Shown here: positions 14,903 to 17,908 of the stretch, one piece after another
Layout: every line of letters begins with the position of its first letter
Position numbering within the stretch: the first letter of the stretch is position 1
Origin: Treponema sp.
Lineage (GTDB): Bacteria; Spirochaetota; Spirochaetia; Treponematales; Breznakiellaceae
Assembly (NCBI GenBank): GCA_031290325.1
Contig: JAITNU010000076.1
Span: 1-17,908, forward strand
Reading direction: 5' to 3'
DNA length: 17,908 bases
The notes under the pieces: generated by a model
What the model saw: the letters and a program-made list of their open reading frames with translations, nothing else
Told to the model about the DNA's origin: nothing
The model's database searches: none
Made by a program: the position numbers and the translations under genes

Positions 14903-15529
14903 CTACAGCTTGGCCTTAGGCTGCTGAATAACCTTCTTGATGTCGCTATTCTGATCTGACCACAATATCCGGTTGGTTTCGATATTGGTTAATTGGGCAT
15001 CCACAAAATAAGAACGCACCGAGGTATTCCCCTGCTTCTCCACGATAGCCTTGACCGAACCGGTCAGGAGGAAATTCGCCCCCGTCTCATTCCCTATGGC
15101 CGAAGCGGTTTCTTCACTGGCATTACCCTGCTGATCCTGCCGTTCCGTCCGGAGTTCTGACCGGGTATCGCCGCCGGCGACAAAATCCAGCTTACCGCTA
15201 TTAATGATGGCATTTTCCATCATTTTGGAAATAATCGAGGTATCAATATGCTCACTGCTGGTGTTTTTGAAGGAACCGACCAACACCGTCGGAATCTCAC
15301 CATTATGCTGAGAAGCATACTCCTGGATATATTGAGACACCCGTTGAGACGTAAGACACGCATCAATGAGGCTCTCAGAGACCTGCCGCACATCCGTGTC
15401 ATTCCAACGGCCGCTTAAATCAACCTGGGTATCCGCATCAACCCGGGTCACCTTGGGACTGGAACTACAGCCGGACATCAGGGCAATCCCCAGGATACCG
15501 GCAACCAAAACAAAAATACGCTTTTTCAC
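14903..15529 (-). CDS. LpoB-like outer-membrane lipoprotein (PBP activator family)
   Basis: In E. coli, LpoB reaches from the outer membrane to activate PBP1B. This 208-residue protein has a lipobox LMSGC (Cys21) and an early Arg-Trp pair (41-42) followed by VRQVSESLID. It continues with TVLVGSFKNTSSEHIDT (81-97) and the family's late motifs GANFLLTGSV (150-159), SYFVDAQLTNIETNRILW (173-190) and a basic KK end. I start it at the GTG at 15529: AGGAGG then lies six bases upstream, whereas the ATG at 15535 directly abuts that AGGAGG. The reading frame continues much further upstream (to 15841), but that part is low-complexity and unlike a protein. It is first in the operon. Whether it activates a penicillin-binding protein here is untested. 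Confidence 0.75.
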   Translation of the reverse strand: MKKRIFVLVAGILGIALMSGCSSSPKVTRVDADTQVDLSGRWNDTDVRQVSESLIDACLTSQRVSQYIQEYASQHNGEIPTVLVGSFKNTSSEHIDTSIISKMMENAIINSGKLDFVAGGDTRSELRTERQDQQGNASEETASAIGNETGANFLLTGSVKAIVEKQGNTSVRSYFVDAQLTNIETNRILWSDQNSDIKKVIQQPKAKL

Positions 15530-15541
15530 GTACATCCTCCT
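15527..15541 (-). promoter_or_regulatory. ribosome binding site choosing a GTG start for the LpoB-like gene
   Basis: Reading the minus strand, AGGAGG is followed at once by ATG and, six bases on, by GTG. Normal spacing favours the GTG (15529-15527); the ATG (15535-15533) would be too close. The protein then begins MKKRIF, a normal lipoprotein signal start. Confidence 0.6.
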
Positions 15542-15554
15542 CAGTATAACCATC

Positions 15555-15583
15555 ATATTAGACCGGAAAAAAAAGAAAATCAA
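15555..15583 (-). promoter_or_regulatory. candidate promoter of the lpoB-pyrB operon
   Basis: On the minus strand TTGATT (15583-15578) is separated by 17 bases from TAATAT (15560-15555), a reasonable sigma-70-like promoter. Transcription would start near 15548, about 19 bases before the GTG start, just leaving room for the AGGAGG site. The spacer is a pyrimidine-rich T-tract on this strand. Confidence 0.45.
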
Positions 15584-15889
15584 GCGATCAAACCCCTTTA
15601 TAAGAGAAATAAAGAAAAAAAATGGAAAAACCAGTATAATCAGGCTATAAAATCTATGCTTGATAATTATCGTTTTTCCTCGCCTTTGCGGTGAGGGAAG
15701 TCTTCCAAAACGGGCTACAACAGGTATCTCATTGCCAGAACCCTGAGTTTTATCCTCGGCTTCAGCGCGGTTTTCATTTTTCGATCGTGATCTGCACGGT
15801 ATGCTGCTGATTTTTATTTTTTTCCGTATTTCTATGGACAAAGAAAAATAAATGTGCTATATTTAATATAAATTTGTTTCAAGTAACCC

Positions 15890-15908
15890 GCGTTATCCTG
15901 GATAACGC
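15890..15908. promoter_or_regulatory. perfect palindrome, possible repressor operator
   Basis: GCGTTATCC, one central T, then GGATAACGC: two exact 9-base arms. The tight centre suits a dimeric regulator of LacI or GntR type rather than an RNA hairpin. It lies about 260 bases before the sugar ABC importer, and no regulator gene is in the window. The role is inferred. Confidence 0.5.
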
Positions 15909-16011
15909 CATATTTTACGGAGGGCGGAAGCTCCAGGTTATGATGGAGTGATAGTAATAAAAATGTACATAATTTCTTATAATACTATAAATTATACCCT
16001 CCTCACGGTTC

Positions 16012-16044
16012 TGGTGCGATAAACAGCAAAAAACTGACGCACCA
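16012..16044. repeat. seven-base inverted repeat in the ABC importer leader
   Basis: TGGTGCG (16012-16018) and CGCACCA (16038-16044) are perfect complements with 19 bases between. It could be a stem-loop in the leader of the importer mRNA or spaced half-sites for a regulator. There is no T-run, so it is not a simple terminator. Confidence 0.4.
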
Positions 16045-16164
16045 AAAATTACCTCCGGTTCATCGTAAACTTAGTTTTTTCATCAGTAGGCAATATGATC
16101 CGTGGCATACCTGTGTAATTGTGTGTGTGTTCACGCAATTAATATTTTTATTTAGGAGCAAGGA

Positions 16165-17454
16165 ATGAAAAAACTTATCGTTGGGCTTTTGGTTTTGTGT
16201 GTTTCAGGTGGAATGGCGTTTGCGGGGGGCGGCAAGGATTCCACCGCCGCGTCTGACCCCAACGCGCCGGTGACAATCACCGTCTGGTGCTGGGATCCCG
16301 GTTTCAACATCTACGCGATGAATGAGGCGGCAAAGATTTACAAGAGCATAAAGCCGAATGTTACGGTCAATGTGGTGGAAACGCCCTGGGACGACCTACA
16401 GCAGAAACTTACAACGTCATTGTCGGCAAATCAGACAGGGGCGCTTCCTGACATTATCCTCATTCAGGATAACGCTATCCAGAAAAACATCTCTACGTTT
16501 CCCAAGGCTTTTCTGCCGCTTAACGGCAAAGTGGATTTGTCGCAGTTTGCGCAATATAAAGTCGATGTGAGTACTATCGACGGCAAGAGTTACTCGGTCC
16601 CCTTTGATAACGGCGCAAGTGCCACATTTCTCCGCAGGGATTATGTGGAAGCGGCGGGGCTCGAGGTCGCCGATTTTGATAACATCACCTGGGACCGGTT
16701 TATCGAACTTGGCAAAACGGTGAAAGCGCAGACAGGACACGCGATGATTTCCGCCGTTGGCAACGAAAATGACCTTGTGCCGGCAATGATTCAGAGCGCC
16801 GGGCAGTGGTTCTTTAATGCGGACGGCAGTTTGAATCTGGATAAAAACGCGGCGCTCAAGGAAGCGTCCCGTATTTACAAGGCCATGATTGATGCGGACA
16901 TTATTATGCTGACCCCGGACTGGAACGGCTACATTGCCACATTGGGCGGCACGGTTGCCAGCACGGTGAACGGGTGCTGGATCATCGGCTCCATCACCGC
17001 GAACGCTGACCAAAGCGGCAAATGGGCGGTGGTAAGCACGCCCCGCCTCAATATTCCGAGTAGTGTCAACTATTCCAGCGTTGGCGGTTCCAGTTGGGTT
17101 GTGATGGCCAATTCAAAAAATCCCGACACGGCAATGGATTTCCTTGCCAAGACATTTGCCGGCAGCGTCCAGTTGTTTGAGACGATACTGCCGTCATCGG
17201 GCGCTATTGCGACATGGCTTCCTGCGAGCAAATCCCCGATGTACGAGCAGCCGAGCGTGTTCTTCGGCGGACAGAAAATCTACCAGCAAATTGTTGAATA
17301 CGCGGGCAAAGTTCCCCGCATCAAGTTCGGCATCTTCAACTACGAAGCCCGCAACAATGTAGCGCTTGCGATGCAGGACATAGTAAAGGGCACTCCGATT
17401 GACCAGGCGCTCGCCAAAGCGCAAAAAGACACGGAGTTTCTCATCGGGCAGTAG
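16165..17454 (+). CDS. sugar ABC transporter substrate-binding protein
   Basis: This is a family-1 extracellular solute-binding protein, 429 residues, for a carbohydrate importer; it captures sugar outside the inner membrane and delivers it to the permeases encoded next. A signal peptide (1-20) ends MAFA, and the mature protein starts GGGKDST. No lipobox cysteine is present, a form I recall as common among Treponema binding proteins. Family features include VTITVWCWDPG (36-46), WDDLQQKLTTSLSANQTGALPDI (pattern), the hinge LPLNGKVDLSQF, YSVPFDNGASATFLRRDY, and a Gly-Ser-rich SVGGSSWVVMANSKNP ahead of DTAMDFL. AGGAG lies six bases before the ATG. The sugar cannot be named; oligosaccharide or mono-sugar are both possible. 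Confidence 0.88.
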   Translation: MKKLIVGLLVLCVSGGMAFAGGGKDSTAASDPNAPVTITVWCWDPGFNIYAMNEAAKIYKSIKPNVTVNVVETPWDDLQQKLTTSLSANQTGALPDIILIQDNAIQKNISTFPKAFLPLNGKVDLSQFAQYKVDVSTIDGKSYSVPFDNGASATFLRRDYVEAAGLEVADFDNITWDRFIELGKTVKAQTGHAMISAVGNENDLVPAMIQSAGQWFFNADGSLNLDKNAALKEASRIYKAMIDADIIMLTPDWNGYIATLGGTVASTVNGCWIIGSITANADQSGKWAVVSTPRLNIPSSVNYSSVGGSSWVVMANSKNPDTAMDFLAKTFAGSVQLFETILPSSGAIATWLPASKSPMYEQPSVFFGGQKIYQQIVEYAGKVPRIKFGIFNYEARNNVALAMQDIVKGTPIDQALAKAQKDTEFLIGQ

Positions 17455-17460
17455 AAAGAG

Positions 17461-17551
17461 GGGTATGGGGTTCCCGTATGAAAATTTTGCGTATCACTAT
17501 GATATTTCATAGGCAGTACATTCTCAAATAAAAACTCCATACCCCATACCC
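17461..17551. repeat. 91-bp element with nested inverted repeats between ABC genes
   Basis: GGGTATGGGGT (17461-17471) and ACCCCATACCC (17541-17551) are exact 11-base inverted repeats. Between them is an inner perfect stem, CTATGA-TATT-TCATAG (17497-17512). The element starts just after the binding-protein stop (17452-17454) and ends before the permease ribosome site (GGAGG, 17559-17563). It may attenuate read-through or protect the upstream message, giving more binding protein than permease, as REP sequences do after malE in E. coli. It could also be a small mobile palindromic element. Confidence 0.7.
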
Positions 17552-17567
17552 TATCTTTGGAGGCGCT

Positions 17568-17908
17568 ATGCAAAATAAATCCCTTTCAAAACATACTGAC
17601 CTTTGGGGCTGGCTGTTTGTAGCGCCGGCCTCAGTATTGATTTTTGTGTTGTCGTTTTATCCGATGGTGCAGGCGTTTATGCTGTCGCTGCAATCCGGTT
17701 TGGGTAATAACCTGCGCTTCAGCGGAATACGAAACTATGCGCGTCTTTTTCAGGACTCGACGTTTCTGGCCTCGGTCGCAAACGTCTTTGAGTACCTTAT
17801 CGTCCAGGTGCCCATTATGCTGATACTTGCTCTGGTTCTTGCGACAATTCTGAACCAGCCCAAGCTCAAATTCAAAGGACTTTTCCGAACGATAATTTTT
17901 CTGCCCTG
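17568..17908 (+). CDS. sugar ABC transporter permease, MalF/UgpA type (partial)
   Basis: The gene starts at ATG 17568 with GGAGG five bases before, and runs off the end of the window after about 113 codons. The protein begins with a short polar end and a first membrane helix (GWLFVAPASVLIFVLSFYP, about 14-32), then the SGIRNYARLFQDSTFLASVAN stretch (pattern at about 52-72). That stretch is typical of the first of two permeases (MalF, UgpA, LacF). A second long hydrophobic stretch follows (about 74-95), then KFKGLFRTIIFLP. The EAA loop lies beyond the window. It pairs with the binding protein; the second permease should follow. Confidence 0.88.
   Translation, partial: MQNKSLSKHTDLWGWLFVAPASVLIFVLSFYPMVQAFMLSLQSGLGNNLRFSGIRNYARLFQDSTFLASVANVFEYLIVQVPIMLILALVLATILNQPKLKFKGLFRTIIFLP

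Larger units (their letters stand above)
15530..16164. other. long intergenic region between divergent operons
   Basis: No convincing protein or RNA gene is seen in these 635 bases. The half next to lpoB (15530-15660) is A-rich on the + strand. A weak bulged hairpin lies near 15675-15697 without a T-run. The right half is AT-rich with three inverted repeats: 15890-15908, 15931-15948 and 16012-16044. A ten-base GT run lies at 16121-16130, and AGGAG (16154-16158) is the ribosome site of the ABC binding-protein gene. It most likely holds the controls of that importer, and perhaps a structured leader. Confidence 0.6.

Noticed and set aside
15675..15697. Bulged hairpin near TTCCTCGCC / GGTGAGGGAA as a terminator
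   Set aside because: No T-run follows on either strand, and neither flanking operon ends there.
15536..15841. Continuation of the LpoB-like reading frame upstream to 15841
   Set aside because: The added stretch is low-complexity and basic, lies upstream of a good promoter and ribosome site, and would destroy the lipoprotein signal sequence.
16121..16130. GT dinucleotide run before the binding-protein gene as a phase-variation tract
   Set aside because: Only five units and not within or spacing a clear promoter, so there is too little to support it.
1..17908. CRISPR arrays, tRNA or rRNA genes, phage genes
   Set aside because: No regularly spaced repeats, tRNA-like cloverleaf arms, rRNA sequence or phage structural genes were seen.

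Overview
The window looks like the chromosome of a spirochaete, most likely a Treponema-type organism. This is inferred from gene content and style: loose lipoboxes such as FFSC, an ABC binding protein whose mature end is FAGGGK with no lipobox cysteine, an OmpA-family protein with a spirochaete-like N-terminal part, and a periplasmic lipoprotein operon. No rRNA, tRNA or CRISPR array was found. GC content looks moderate to high in the housekeeping blocks, and lower in the first 1.2 kb and in the gap near 15.6-16.1 kb.

Region 1 (1-1190) is a decayed tandem pair of BrnT/BrnA-type toxin-antitoxin modules. Toxin 1 is intact and appears to be made from a leaderless mRNA. Antitoxin 1 is frameshifted before its ribbon-helix-helix tail. 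Toxin 2 is frameshifted after codon 18, exactly where a 109-bp perfect direct repeat ends. Antitoxin 2 is cut off where galE begins. Region 2 (1199-4462) is a galactose operon on the + strand: galE, a sugar-phosphate nucleotidyltransferase and a galactokinase. No galT is present, so the nucleotidyltransferase may take its place. The operon's nearest recognisable promoter is the one inside the toxin-antitoxin repeat.

Region 3 (4479-8420, - strand) is a tightly overlapped four-gene operon: glycerate kinase, a coiled-coil protein, a glycerophosphodiester phosphodiesterase and the lipid II flippase MurJ, each joined by a 4-nt overlap. Divergent from it is an OmpA-family protein (8497-9798). Between ompA and pyrB lies a small relic of an IS66-type transposase.

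Region 4 (9927-15529, - strand) reads LpoB-like lipoprotein, COG3014-like lipoprotein, LPP20-like lipoprotein, exported transglutaminase-like/TPR protein, and pyrB. The first four look like a cell-envelope set, perhaps linked to penicillin-binding protein activation. pyrB is a metabolic passenger at the end.

Region 5 (15530-16164) is a 635-bp gap without a convincing gene, AT-rich in its right half, with several inverted repeats. It is followed by a sugar ABC importer (16165-end): solute-binding protein, a 91-bp element bounded by inverted repeats, and a MalF/UgpA-type permease that runs off the window. The most unusual parts are the mosaic toxin-antitoxin locus wired in front of galE, the galT-less galactose operon, the lipoprotein/transglutaminase/pyrB operon, and the nested inverted repeat between the ABC genes.
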